Under the pieces are notes generated by a model that was given only the letters and a program-made list of their open reading frames with translations, was not told the origin of the DNA and searched no databases. The position numbers and the translations under genes are program-made. Below, piece after piece: positions 1 to 8,875 of a stretch of 15,039 nt of DNA (position 1 is its first letter; each line of letters starts with the position of its first letter). Source of the stretch: JALRAP01 sp046302815 (GTDB taxonomy: Bacteria; Bacteroidota; Bacteroidia; AKYH767-A; OLB10); assembly GCA_046302815.1 (NCBI GenBank), contig JBKCHO010000040.1, positions 1 through 15,039 of the forward strand. The letters run 5' to 3'.

Positions 1-444
1 AACATAACCCGTGATAAAAAAAACCGCCAAAAAAACACTGGTGCAAACTAAGGCGGCTTGTGGATGCAACCCTATCAAGATTCCAAGCATGATGGCAACT
101 CCTTTACCTCCTCGGAATCCGGCAAAGACCGGAAAGATATGCCCGGTTAAGGCGGCAATACCGAGAATCAGCTTATAATTCACATACTGCTGAGATGAGG
201 GTAGATAATCTCCAGATAAAAAAGCCAGCTGAAGAGCCATGTATCCTTTGAGAATATCCATAGCCAAAACAACCGTTCCGGGTCCTTTTCCCAAAACCCT
301 GAATACATTCGTTGCCCCTGCGTTTCCACTGCCATGTTCACGAACATCTATTCCATAGAACATCTTGCCAATCCAAACAGCAGATGGAATGGAGCCCAAC
401 AGATAAGCTAGCAAAACGAAAATGGTATTCTCAATCGTTATCAT
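1..444 (-). CDS. plsY: Glycerol-3-phosphate acyltransferase PlsY (C-terminus cut by left edge)
   Basis: PlsY is a polytopic inner-membrane enzyme that moves an acyl group from acyl-phosphate to glycerol-3-phosphate, giving lysophosphatidic acid at the start of phospholipid synthesis. The 148 residues present carry all three signature regions of the family: GSIPSA near residues 17-22 in the first membrane span, GSGNAGATN at 38-46, and GHIFPVFAGFRGGKGVA at 101-117, the last containing the glycine-rich phosphate-binding loop. Hydrophobic stretches at about 5-25, 55-75, 92-110 and 117-147 fit the multi-span topology. The family is usually about 200 residues, so roughly 50-70 residues lie beyond the edge. 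The ATG at 444-442 gives the normal N-terminus, running directly into the first membrane helix. It follows the giant exported-protein gene by 37 bases on the same strand, so it is probably the last visible gene of that transcript. The identification is firm. Confidence 0.96.
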   Translation of the reverse strand, partial: MITIENTIFVLLAYLLGSIPSAVWIGKMFYGIDVREHGSGNAGATNVFRVLGKGPGTVVLAMDILKGYMALQLAFLSGDYLPSSQQYVNYKLILGIAALTGHIFPVFAGFRGGKGVAIMLGILIGLHPQAALVCTSVFLAVFFITGYV

Positions 445-481
445 ATGCAAACAATACTGATTTTCAATCCTTCAAAATTAA

Positions 482-3400
482 CTATTCCTTATCCCGATCT
501 TCAAATCGCTTAATGAATTCAAACTTTTTTCGTTCGGTAGATAAAAGATATTGATAGGGTGCCTTACCTCCTCCATCGTCGGCAACGCGCTTCTCAGGCT
601 TCATATTGTTGATTATTTCATTGAATTTCAGACTTGAGGAAAGCACTTGCATTGTCCCTTGTTGATAATTGAAATAAAACCAAGTATTTCCGTCTAACTC
701 GAAGTATAAATGAAAAACATCTCCTGACCTCCTTTTGACAATCTCAAAGTAACCCTTCATCAAACGATTAACTGGTATTTTTCCAATGTACCCAACTCCT
801 ATATTTCCCACAGACCGATAGGACATGGTTTCCTTACGATATATGAGATTCAAGTCCGTCAAGAACATAGAATGAGACAACTCATCTGGAAGCTTTTTGG
901 GATTACCGTAGGCTTCCGTTTCCTCTAAAAACTTTTTGGCTTTTGAATCATCCATAAAATAATGGATACCATCTTTGAAAACGGGCCTGGCCTCGTTGGT
1001 AGGCTGAAGATTGGAATAAGAAAGTATCAAATCGACCATTTCCTTTAGAGCCTCTTGATTGAAGAAGAAGTCCAAGTCGACCATCAAATCAAACTTCAAT
1101 GAATCGTATCCCGGATCAAAACTGGTTTTACCGGCGGTCTTCATCTTAAATTGACCGAAATTCGTAGCTAAATCAACATTGCCGAATGCGGAGAAGGAAC
1201 AATTAGAGTTGTCTAGCTCAAACGAGCCTTGCCGAACTACGGCAGCATTAGGATCCTCCTTTTTCCTGTCCCCTGCCGTCTGACTTTTCAAACTTGTATC
1301 TGGAGAAATCTTAAAACTATTAGACTTACTATCAAAAGAAAGCAACCCAGACCCTGATGAAATAACATGGTCGGTTGGCGACTTTTTACTTGATATGAAT
1401 GTACCATAAACTCCTATGGAGTCCTTGCTTAAACAAATAGCCGAATACAAAGGCGTTTTCTCCTCATTGACTGGCGAAACTACCGGAATGTTTACACCTT
1501 GAGGATTGATTTGTGCCGCAAAAGAAAACCAATACTTTTCTAAAGTCTCACACGAATGGTTGGCCCGTGCAAACCCATTGAAGTAGGGTGATTGAATGGG
1601 CGCTGAAATACGCATTGATCCTTTGTATTGAATATTTGGACTTAATTGAAAATTGAGGGTATCTGCAATTTCGCCAATCGCATAAGTGTGCTGGGCCGTG
1701 TCCACGCCAATTTGAGTCAATTTCAAAACATGGTTAACTTTCAATTGATCGACATAGTCGTAGTTACCTTGACCTGAAAAATCCCTGCGACCTCTTATCC
1801 GTATTGTTGCATCTGAAATACTGTGGAATTTACTGGATGTGTCAGCCACCAATGAAGCACCGGATAGTGGTGCAATCAAAGCATCTGTGCCAACAGTTAA
1901 CTTACCATCCTTGGGGGAAATCCTTGAATCAGCAACATCAACATGTTTTACGCCTTCGGCATTTATCACATAACTGGAAAGGCTATATAGTGCTTTTTGG
2001 CTGACCCAGCGAAGAGAATCCTGAGCAGGGTCTATGGATATGAACTCCGCTCCCGAAACACCCATTTTACTTCCAGAAGCAACCGCCTTGCTGTCGAACA
2101 AAACATTTTGCTCATCCATCAACCATTTGAAGCGATCAATGAAACAGATGTATTTATTGAAGGGGAATGAAACATAAGAACCAGTACCGTTTGAAACAAA
2201 TTCTCCAAATCTATTTTTCAAATCAACAAATGACTTCATATTGTTGGTCTGCAAAGCGGGCTTGCCAGCTTCCATTGAATTAATTCGGAAATCGCTGGTA
2301 TCTGCAGAAAACGAATTGGATTTAAATGCAATGTCCTTAGATTCCAACCCAGCTTTGTCAAAATTGGATATACCACTTCCCCTTAAGCCTTTGGAGGACA
2401 TGACCAGATATCCATCATGGATAACATTGGAAGAGTACAAAGTGAAATCCTTTTCGACTTTGTGCAAAAACATTTTATCATCATTAGGCAACCAACGAAA
2501 AGCAACACCGCTACCCTGAGCATCGGGAAATTCGACACCTGCAACAGGTCTGTTTTCGAGATCAAACGCAACATTAGTACCAAGAGATGAGTCAGGAAAA
2601 AATATAAATGAATCTGAATTTGATTTGGATCCAAGGAATGAAATCTCTCCATCACCTTTCAATCCGGAATAATTTAAAGAAACATTGTTCGTGTAACGAC
2701 CCTTGCCACCGTATAACGGCTGCCCTTGGGGATCAAAAGTTTTAGCGAACCCAAGTGAACGATCTTCTTGGATTTTCAGGACCTCTTTAAAATCAGGAAA
2801 AATACCAGCGGATACGAAAGTTCCATTAAGTGTCAATGAACCTGCATTGAAGTTATCCAGACTATCCACGGCAAAAGGATCTACAAGAAAATAAAACCTC
2901 TTCCTATCATATACACCACCATAAATTTGAGGGTCATCATAATAAACATAGGCTGGGCCTTCGCTGGTGAACTTCGGGAAATCAGGACTTTTCTTGAATG
3001 AGGATTTGTTATCGGGTCTGTCAATTTCTAGATAACCGGTCAAGTTTTGAAGAACGCTTTTAAGAGGAGAATTTGTTATTTGACCATCTTCACTAGGCTG
3101 ACTATTGGGTATTCGTATTACCAATGAATCAATTTGATTTAACCTTATTTTGAATTCATCATATATGAAATTGAACTCTCGACCTCTGAAATCATATCTT
3201 CCGGATCGAACACGGCCATCGAATGACATATTACGATTTCGTTTAATGGTAACTTGTTGCTCTCGAGGTTCTATATAAACGCGCTGAGTATCGCTCAAAA
3301 CAATGCGTGGAACGCCTTCCATATCAATATCGAAATTCAGAAGGTTTATCTTTGCATTTGGCTTTGAAGTAATTTGAGACCCAATTTCGATAACATCATA

Positions 3401-4981
3401 GTCAGACTTACCAAGGCTTGAACTGATATAATAATACAGCTTATCATTTACAAGAAATCTGTCCGAGTTGGAATTGTATGTAACGAATCCTTGTGTGCTC
3501 AATGTCATTATCAGACTTCGGATTTGCGTATCATTCATCTTCATGAAGGCAGAATATTCAGCAACCCCGACATCTCTAGTCTGATTTTTTTCGGCAAACT
3601 GCTTTATCATCACAAGCGGATTGAGGTCATTAATGCCTTGAATTTTCAAGTATCGTTCGTTCCTGAAATAGCCTTTTGATTCAAACACCAATTTAACCTC
3701 CTCGCCGGCGGTGCTCATTTTGAGATACATTAAAGGGTCGTCAACTTTCCATGTCAATTGATCAAAATACATATCAAGGCTATGGAATGAACTTGAAAAT
3801 GGCGTACCAATGGTTCGTTGAGTAGGCCTGGTTATGGTGATGGTTTTGGTTTCATTCAGATATTTAAATTCAACACCGGGGTGATAAATGGAGTCCTTTT
3901 CGAAAATGAACTTTACGGATGCATTATCAGATACAACTCTATCCTTGCGTATTACAAATCCTTGAGCGGAAGCAATTAAAAAAGGGATATTATTCCTTTT
4001 GAATATAAGAGATGCATTTTTAGATTTTGTTCCAGACCCGATGATTTTAGACCCATGCATGGAGAAGCCGCCCGTGTACTGTGCATCCTTTATCAATTGC
4101 TTGATTTCCAAATCTCCATTGTAAGATCTAAATCGAGGATAGGAAACACTGCTGGAGTCGGTCCTCACAAGCAGCTTGTCGCTAACTCTTCCTACCAATG
4201 GCTGATCCAAAATAGATTTGTTATGAAATACAGCCGAATCAGCATCGTAATCCGATCCGGATAAATCAATAGAGAATTTGGATAAGTCGGCGTATACCTG
4301 ATCGGCAGCAAGCCCCGCTCGTTCCCAAGTAACTTTTCCTCCTGATCCAACGAATTTTTTCAAAGTAGGATAAAGAAAACCAGATGTTTTTGAAATAACC
4401 AGACTATCACCTTTTGAAACGCAAATCAAATCGAGCGACTTGAATCCGATTTTGGGTATAGAATCTTGTTCAAAAGTGTAGTCTAAGGAAGTTGAACGCC
4501 ATTTTACCGCAGATGATTCAAAAAGATATCCGCCTTGAAACAACCCATTGCAAACTCCAATTAAAATACTGAAATTCCTTGAGGAGCCACTGAGTAAAAT
4601 ATCGATACCATTGTGCCAAGCATCAAATCGTTGTGGACTTTGCTTTGATTCAGCAAAAATCACCAAAGAATTCAAATAATTGAAAAAATCCGGAAATGGT
4701 TTAAGTCGTTTTTTCAACATGGCATCGCATGTATAAAACACCCTCTCCCTTTGCTGATTGTTGAATGCCGCCCCCATCCATAATGGCTCAAATCGATCTA
4801 TAAGTTCTTCTGCATCTTTCTTGTTGGTTAAAGAAAGGAAGGCTTGCATTTCTTCGAGAAACTTTTCATTCTGGTGGGTGAATGATTTAGGCGTTTGAGC
4901 CTTGACCAACTCTGGAAGGTAGAAAAAAGCCAACATCAAACAAAATACCTTCATAGAAAAACCCAAAATATTTACATTCAT
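482..4981 (-). CDS. Giant exported protein of unknown function (1,499 aa)
   Basis: I do not recognise a named family. The first ATG, 4981-4979, overlaps the prmA stop as ATGA. The second Met (residue 10, ATG at 4954-4952) opens a textbook signal peptide, MKVFCLMLAFFYLPELVKA, probably cut before Gln29, so the protein is exported. No lipobox is visible. Residues about 30-130 are helical and charged. The rest alternates short polar turns with hydrophobic/aromatic strands rich in Ser, Asp, Gly and Phe, and lacks long hydrophobic spans, as expected for an extended beta-structured envelope protein. A loose motif, GxGxxxxF or GSG followed by a strand, recurs at about residues 310, 773, 865 and 1210. 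The C-terminal 110 residues are richer in aromatic and basic residues and may form a separate domain. No T9SS sorting tail is seen. I infer a periplasmic or outer-membrane-associated role. A very distant link to AsmA/TamB- or OstA-like repeat proteins is possible but unsupported. Confidence 0.9.
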   Translation of the reverse strand: MNVNILGFSMKVFCLMLAFFYLPELVKAQTPKSFTHQNEKFLEEMQAFLSLTNKKDAEELIDRFEPLWMGAAFNNQQRERVFYTCDAMLKKRLKPFPDFFNYLNSLVIFAESKQSPQRFDAWHNGIDILLSGSSRNFSILIGVCNGLFQGGYLFESSAVKWRSTSLDYTFEQDSIPKIGFKSLDLICVSKGDSLVISKTSGFLYPTLKKFVGSGGKVTWERAGLAADQVYADLSKFSIDLSGSDYDADSAVFHNKSILDQPLVGRVSDKLLVRTDSSSVSYPRFRSYNGDLEIKQLIKDAQYTGGFSMHGSKIIGSGTKSKNASLIFKRNNIPFLIASAQGFVIRKDRVVSDNASVKFIFEKDSIYHPGVEFKYLNETKTITITRPTQRTIGTPFSSSFHSLDMYFDQLTWKVDDPLMYLKMSTAGEEVKLVFESKGYFRNERYLKIQGINDLNPLVMIKQFAEKNQTRDVGVAEYSAFMKMNDTQIRSLIMTLSTQGFVTYNSNSDRFLVNDKLYYYISSSLGKSDYDVIEIGSQITSKPNAKINLLNFDIDMEGVPRIVLSDTQRVYIEPREQQVTIKRNRNMSFDGRVRSGRYDFRGREFNFIYDEFKIRLNQIDSLVIRIPNSQPSEDGQITNSPLKSVLQNLTGYLEIDRPDNKSSFKKSPDFPKFTSEGPAYVYYDDPQIYGGVYDRKRFYFLVDPFAVDSLDNFNAGSLTLNGTFVSAGIFPDFKEVLKIQEDRSLGFAKTFDPQGQPLYGGKGRYTNNVSLNYSGLKGDGEISFLGSKSNSDSFIFFPDSSLGTNVAFDLENRPVAGVEFPDAQGSGVAFRWLPNDDKMFLHKVEKDFTLYSSNVIHDGYLVMSSKGLRGSGISNFDKAGLESKDIAFKSNSFSADTSDFRINSMEAGKPALQTNNMKSFVDLKNRFGEFVSNGTGSYVSFPFNKYICFIDRFKWLMDEQNVLFDSKAVASGSKMGVSGAEFISIDPAQDSLRWVSQKALYSLSSYVINAEGVKHVDVADSRISPKDGKLTVGTDALIAPLSGASLVADTSSKFHSISDATIRIRGRRDFSGQGNYDYVDQLKVNHVLKLTQIGVDTAQHTYAIGEIADTLNFQLSPNIQYKGSMRISAPIQSPYFNGFARANHSCETLEKYWFSFAAQINPQGVNIPVVSPVNEEKTPLYSAICLSKDSIGVYGTFISSKKSPTDHVISSGSGLLSFDSKSNSFKISPDTSLKSQTAGDRKKEDPNAAVVRQGSFELDNSNCSFSAFGNVDLATNFGQFKMKTAGKTSFDPGYDSLKFDLMVDLDFFFNQEALKEMVDLILSYSNLQPTNEARPVFKDGIHYFMDDSKAKKFLEETEAYGNPKKLPDELSHSMFLTDLNLIYRKETMSYRSVGNIGVGYIGKIPVNRLMKGYFEIVKRRSGDVFHLYFELDGNTWFYFNYQQGTMQVLSSSLKFNEIINNMKPEKRVADDGGGKAPYQYLLSTERKKFEFIKRFEDRDKE

Positions 4982-5820
4982 TGATTCATTTTTTTAAAAA
5001 TTGCACAACACCAATTGTCTCTGACTTGCATATGATAAAACTCCAATCCAACTTCTATTGCCTTTTGTTTGATGATTGAAAAATCCTGTTCATAATAACC
5101 ACTTGTAAAGAGCGTCCCAGCGAAATTCAAACCCTGACTGTATAACGCCAAATCGGATACAATTATGTTGCGATTGATATTAGCTAGTATAAAGTCGAAT
5201 TTTTCAAGCGATATGCTTTGCATAGTGCCTTCTATTACATCCAAATTGAACACCCCATTTACTCGGGCATTTAATACGGTATTTTCGACAGAATTCGGAT
5301 CAAAATCAACCGCCTTGATACTTTCGGCACCTAACTTAGATGCAAGTATGGCCAATATACCTGTACCGCATCCCATATCCAACACTGATTTACCCATAAA
5401 ATCAGCATTGAGCATAGTCTCCATCATTTGGTAAGTTGTAGCATGATGGCCTGTGCCAAATGCCATTCGGGGATGCACAATCAACTCGTACGGAAATTTT
5501 GAATCAGGTTCATGGTATTCTGCCCTAACATAAATCTTACCAGCAATGGTCACGGGTTGGAAGTTAGACTCCCAAACATCATTCCAATTTTTGTTAGGAA
5601 TGGAATTTGCTTGGCATTCGATTTGAACACCAGGCAGAAAGACTCCATGCTTCAATTCATTGAGCCAAATATTATCAAATTTACTTTCGGGAATATAAGC
5701 TTTGATACCCTCGTCGAAATCCTCGAACATTTCGAATCCTACATCGCCCAGTAAAGCCACCAAAATCTCGGAGGTTTCTGTACCAGGCTCTACATTACAA
5801 ATCAATTCTAAATAGGTCAT
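4978..5820 (-). CDS. prmA: Ribosomal protein L11 methyltransferase PrmA
   Basis: PrmA is a cytoplasmic SAM-dependent enzyme that trimethylates ribosomal protein L11. The 280-residue protein has the small N-terminal substrate-recognition domain (about 1-90), then the class I methyltransferase domain. Diagnostic motifs are MAFGTGHHATT at 119-129, the SAM loop VLDMGCGTG at 146-154, the acidic VDFDP at 171-175 that binds the SAM ribose region, and ANINRN at 213-218. An upstream in-frame ATG at 5895 would add 25 residues, but this extension is unlike the family, would come within two bases of hutI and contains a good -7 box. The ATG at 5820-5818 yields the usual start MTYLEL, so I chose that. The length is close to the E. 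coli enzyme (about 290 residues). Its stop overlaps the start of the giant exported-protein gene by four bases, suggesting translational coupling. Confidence 0.96.
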   Translation of the reverse strand: MTYLELICNVEPGTETSEILVALLGDVGFEMFEDFDEGIKAYIPESKFDNIWLNELKHGVFLPGVQIECQANSIPNKNWNDVWESNFQPVTIAGKIYVRAEYHEPDSKFPYELIVHPRMAFGTGHHATTYQMMETMLNADFMGKSVLDMGCGTGILAILASKLGAESIKAVDFDPNSVENTVLNARVNGVFNLDVIEGTMQSISLEKFDFILANINRNIIVSDLALYSQGLNFAGTLFTSGYYEQDFSIIKQKAIEVGLEFYHMQVRDNWCCAIFKKMNQ

Positions 5821-5826
5821 ATAATC

Positions 5827-5834
5827 CAAAGATA
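5827..5834 (-). promoter_or_regulatory. Candidate -7 promoter element for prmA
   Basis: Read leftward, these bases spell TATCTTTG, a full match to the Bacteroidota housekeeping -7 consensus TAnnTTTG. No TTTG-like -33 element lies 19 bases upstream (that site reads CCTC). The box ends only six bases before the chosen prmA ATG, so transcription from it would give an almost leaderless message. It may be a chance match. Confidence 0.3.
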
Positions 5835-5847
5835 ACTTTCTGGCAAA

Positions 5848-5878
5848 TGTGAAGAGGTGTTGCGAATGCTTAATTTTA
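5848..5878 (+). promoter_or_regulatory. Weak candidate promoter for the hutI-ftcD operon
   Basis: TGTG at 5848-5851 and TAATTTTA at 5871-5878 are separated by 19 bases, the spacing of the Bacteroidota TTTG/TAnnTTTG promoter; each box has one mismatch. The start of hutI is 19 bases beyond the second box. The 77-base divergent gap is the only place a hutI promoter could sit unless it lies inside prmA. The match is modest, so this is tentative. Confidence 0.25.
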
Positions 5879-5897
5879 CACCACCCAACCAACATCC

Positions 5898-7160
5898 ATG
5901 AAACTGATCGTTAAGAATATCGGGTACCTTTTAAACGGACTGGAATCTAGCCCTAAAAAGTTCAACGGCAAGGAAATGGGTAGTCTGCCCGTTCTTCAAA
6001 ACGCATGGCTATGCGCTGAAAACGGCCGTTTTCACTCCTTTGGCTCGATGAAGGAATTCGAGCAAAAATGTGCATTATTTGACCCCAGCGGATCAGCTTC
6101 TATCGTGGATGCCCAAGGAGCCATGGTTGGACCAACCTGGTGCGACTCTCATACACACATCGTTTATGCTGCCCCAAGGGAGCGAGAATTTGTAGATCGT
6201 ATTCATGGACTCAGTTATGAGGAAATAGCAAAACGCGGAGGCGGGATTCTTAACTCGGCGGCAAAAATGGCAAATTCAAGCGAGGAGGATCTGTATAATG
6301 ATGCGATGAACAGACTAGGTGAAATGATCTGTATGGGTACCGGTGCCGTTGAAATTAAAAGCGGATATGGCTTGAGTTTGGATAGCGAAATCAAAATGTT
6401 GAGAGTGATTCGTAGAATCAAGGAAAATGCTATCATTCCCATTAAGTCTACATTTTTGGGCGCACACGCTGTTCCATCCATATTCAAACAAAACAGATCT
6501 GAATACATAAGATTGATTGTTGATGTAATGTTGCCTCGAATCGCTGATGAAGGCCTGGCAGATTATTGTGATGTTTTTTGCGATCGTGGATTTTTCACTG
6601 TTGATGAAACGGATTCCATTCTAGCGGCTGGCTGGAAGTATGGCATCAGACCAAAAATACATGCCAATGAGCTAGACAATTCAGGGGGAATACAGGTAGG
6701 CGTTAAACATAATGCTCTCTCGGTAGATCACCTTGAATTCACAGGAGATGATGAGATAAACTGCTTATTGAATAGCGAAACCATGCCAACCATTTTGCCA
6801 TCAACAGCATTTTTCCTCAAGCTGCATTATGCACCTGCTCGAAAAATGATTGACTCCGGGCTGCCGGTTGCATTGGCCACCGACTTCAATCCAGGATCAT
6901 CCCCATCTGGAAACATGCCTTTTGTTTTATCATTAGCTTGTATTTATATGGGTATGACTCCAGAGGAATCCATTGCCGCAGCGACATTAAATGGAGCATA
7001 TGCAATGGATTTGTCAGACAAACTGGGAAGCATCACTCCAGGCAAGGATGCGTCCTTCTTCATTACAGAAAAATTAACAAGTCCCGCATTTCTGCCCTAT
7101 TCTTTTGGCAGCCGACTCATTAAACAAACTTACATCCAAGGAAAACCATTCCAAATATGA
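5898..7160 (+). CDS. hutI: Imidazolonepropionase HutI
   Basis: HutI hydrolyses 4-imidazolone-5-propanoate to N-formimino-L-glutamate, the third step of histidine degradation, in the cytoplasm. The 420-residue protein is full length for the family and is a metal-dependent amidohydrolase. Expected metal ligands are visible: DSHTH (His85, His87), HANELD (His255, with Glu258) and ATDFNPG (Asp329). Further family hallmarks are IKSGYGLSLDSE at 153-164, TFLGAHAVP at 185-193 with His190, and DHLEF with His278. The spacing matches the well-studied Bacillus subtilis enzyme. The start, MKLIVKNIG, is typical. Its stop overlaps the next gene's start as ATGA, so hutI and ftcD are almost certainly one operon and translationally coupled. 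No hut regulator, hutH or hutU is in the window. Confidence 0.97.
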   Translation: MKLIVKNIGYLLNGLESSPKKFNGKEMGSLPVLQNAWLCAENGRFHSFGSMKEFEQKCALFDPSGSASIVDAQGAMVGPTWCDSHTHIVYAAPREREFVDRIHGLSYEEIAKRGGGILNSAAKMANSSEEDLYNDAMNRLGEMICMGTGAVEIKSGYGLSLDSEIKMLRVIRRIKENAIIPIKSTFLGAHAVPSIFKQNRSEYIRLIVDVMLPRIADEGLADYCDVFCDRGFFTVDETDSILAAGWKYGIRPKIHANELDNSGGIQVGVKHNALSVDHLEFTGDDEINCLLNSETMPTILPSTAFFLKLHYAPARKMIDSGLPVALATDFNPGSSPSGNMPFVLSLACIYMGMTPEESIAAATLNGAYAMDLSDKLGSITPGKDASFFITEKLTSPAFLPYSFGSRLIKQTYIQGKPFQI

Positions 7161-8842
7161 AACAGATTATTGAATGTGTACCTAATTTCAGTGAAGGCAA
7201 TGACCTTTCCATCATCAAGCAATTAACCGATGCTATTGAATCCGTCGAAGGTGTCAAATTGCTCGATGTAGACCCTGGCAAAGCCACAAATCGTACTGTT
7301 GTAACATTTGTTGGTGAACCCAAAGATGTGGTTGAAGCGGCCTTTAGAGGCATCTCCATGGCTGCCCAGCTGATCGACATGTCAAAGCACAAAGGAGAAC
7401 ATCCCAGAATGGGCGCAACCGATGTTTGTCCTTTCATCCCTGTTTCTGGTATTACCATGCAAGAAACAGCTGCCTGGTCGGTGAAGCTGGCTGAGAGGGT
7501 CGGCAAGGAGTTGTCAATTCCTGTTTATCTTTACGAAGAAGCACAACCTGTAGAGGGAAGGAAAAACCTTTCCATAATACGCTCCGGAGAATATGAAGGA
7601 TTTTTTCAAAAAATAAGCGACCCTGCCTGGAGTCCTGACTATGGTCCAGTTCAATGGAATTCAAAAAGTGGTGGCACTGTCATCGGGGCAAGAGATTTTC
7701 TTATTGCATACAATGTGAATTTGAACACAAAGAGTGTAAAACGAGCAAATTCTGTCGCATTCGATATTCGAGAAGCAGGACGAGTTAAACGCATCGGCAA
7801 TCCAATCAGCGGACCAATTGCAAAGGATGAAAATGGAAATGAAATCAGAATACCTGGATCACTTAAAGGTGTCAAGGCCATAGGATGGTTTATAGATGAA
7901 TACGATATTGCACAGGTGTCTATCAATATCACCAGGTTCAAAGAAACTCCGTTACATAAAGTTTTCGATGAGTGTGTGAACAGTGCACAATCAAGAGGGA
8001 TTCGCGTTACTGGATCTGAATTAGTAGGATTGGTGCCACTTCAAGCCATGCTTGAAGCCGGCAGATATTTCTTGGAAAAACAACAACTATCATCAGGACT
8101 TTCTGACCGGGAATTAATCCATATTGCGGTCAAATCGATGGGACTGGACGAATTAGCCCCATTCGACCCAGAAAAGAAAATCATTGAATACAATCTGTAC
8201 GGATCCAAAGGTGGATCATTGGTTTCAATGGATCTGACCCAGTTCTCTGAACTAACGGCAAGTGAATCTCCAGCTCCCGGAGGAGGTTCGATTTCTGCCT
8301 ATGTTGGCACATTGGGAATTTCGTTGGCTGGAATGGTTGCCAATCTGAGTTCGTCTAAAAAAGGTTGGGAAGATCGCTGGCAAGAGTTCAGTAATGCTGC
8401 ACAAGAGGCACAAACCATCCGTAAAAAACTTCTCGAGTTGGTAGATGAGGACACCCGATCCTTCAATGCCATTATGGATGCGTTCCAACTTCCAAAGTCA
8501 ACAGATCAGGAAAAGGCCGTGAGGAAAAAAGCCATACAAGATGCCACCAAATATGCTATTGAAATACCGTTCAAGGTCATGGAATACGCTGTGGATGCTA
8601 TGCGTTTGACCAAATCAATGGTAGAAAAGGGGAATCCCAATTCCATTACTGATGCCGGAGTTGGTGCATTATGTGCGAGAGTGGCCGTTTCAGGTGCATT
8701 TATGAATGTCAAAATCAATTGTGCTTCTTATGATGACAAGGCGTATGTGAAAGATATCATATCAAAAGGAGGTGGTTTGGAAGCATTAGCCATACAAATG
8801 GAAAAAGAGGTAATCCAACTTGTTGAAAAGGCGATAGGCTGA
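7157..8842 (+). CDS. ftcD: Bifunctional glutamate formimidoyltransferase / formiminotetrahydrofolate cyclodeaminase
   Basis: This enzyme moves the formimino group of N-formiminoglutamate to tetrahydrofolate, releasing glutamate, then cyclises it to 5,10-methenyl-tetrahydrofolate with loss of ammonia. Histidine carbon thus enters both the glutamate and one-carbon pools. The 561-residue protein has the same two-domain order as mammalian FTCD. The transferase part (about 1-325) begins with IIECVPNFSEG, has GEHPRMGATDVCPF with His82 at the catalytic position of the porcine enzyme, and has GARDFLIAYNVNL near 176-188. The cyclodeaminase part (about 360-561) starts with LTASESPAPGGGS, and LVDEDTRSFNAIMDA near 427-441 holds the acidic residues expected at its active site. 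There is no break between the domains. It overlaps hutI by four bases and completes the pathway from imidazolonepropionate to glutamate. Bacteria that lack this fusion use HutG or HutF routes, so the formimino route here is via folate. Confidence 0.96.
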   Translation: MKQIIECVPNFSEGNDLSIIKQLTDAIESVEGVKLLDVDPGKATNRTVVTFVGEPKDVVEAAFRGISMAAQLIDMSKHKGEHPRMGATDVCPFIPVSGITMQETAAWSVKLAERVGKELSIPVYLYEEAQPVEGRKNLSIIRSGEYEGFFQKISDPAWSPDYGPVQWNSKSGGTVIGARDFLIAYNVNLNTKSVKRANSVAFDIREAGRVKRIGNPISGPIAKDENGNEIRIPGSLKGVKAIGWFIDEYDIAQVSINITRFKETPLHKVFDECVNSAQSRGIRVTGSELVGLVPLQAMLEAGRYFLEKQQLSSGLSDRELIHIAVKSMGLDELAPFDPEKKIIEYNLYGSKGGSLVSMDLTQFSELTASESPAPGGGSISAYVGTLGISLAGMVANLSSSKKGWEDRWQEFSNAAQEAQTIRKKLLELVDEDTRSFNAIMDAFQLPKSTDQEKAVRKKAIQDATKYAIEIPFKVMEYAVDAMRLTKSMVEKGNPNSITDAGVGALCARVAVSGAFMNVKINCASYDDKAYVKDIISKGGGLEALAIQMEKEVIQLVEKAIG

Positions 8843-8875
8843 AAGTCGAAATAAATACATTTCACAACCAATAGT

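Noticed and set aside
445..481. Separate promoter for plsY
   Set aside because: A TATTGTTTG string is present but has one extra base in the TAnnTTTG spacing and no -33 element; read-through from the upstream gene is simpler.
5856..5882. GGTGT...ACACC inverted repeat before hutI
   Set aside because: Only five base pairs with a 17-base spacer; easily chance.
5821..5895. N-terminal extension of PrmA from an upstream ATG
   Set aside because: The added 25 residues do not resemble PrmA; the next ATG gives the family's normal N-terminus.
7120..7506. 128-codon open frame on the - strand across the hutI-ftcD junction
   Set aside because: Antisense to two firmly identified enzymes, with no domain signal.
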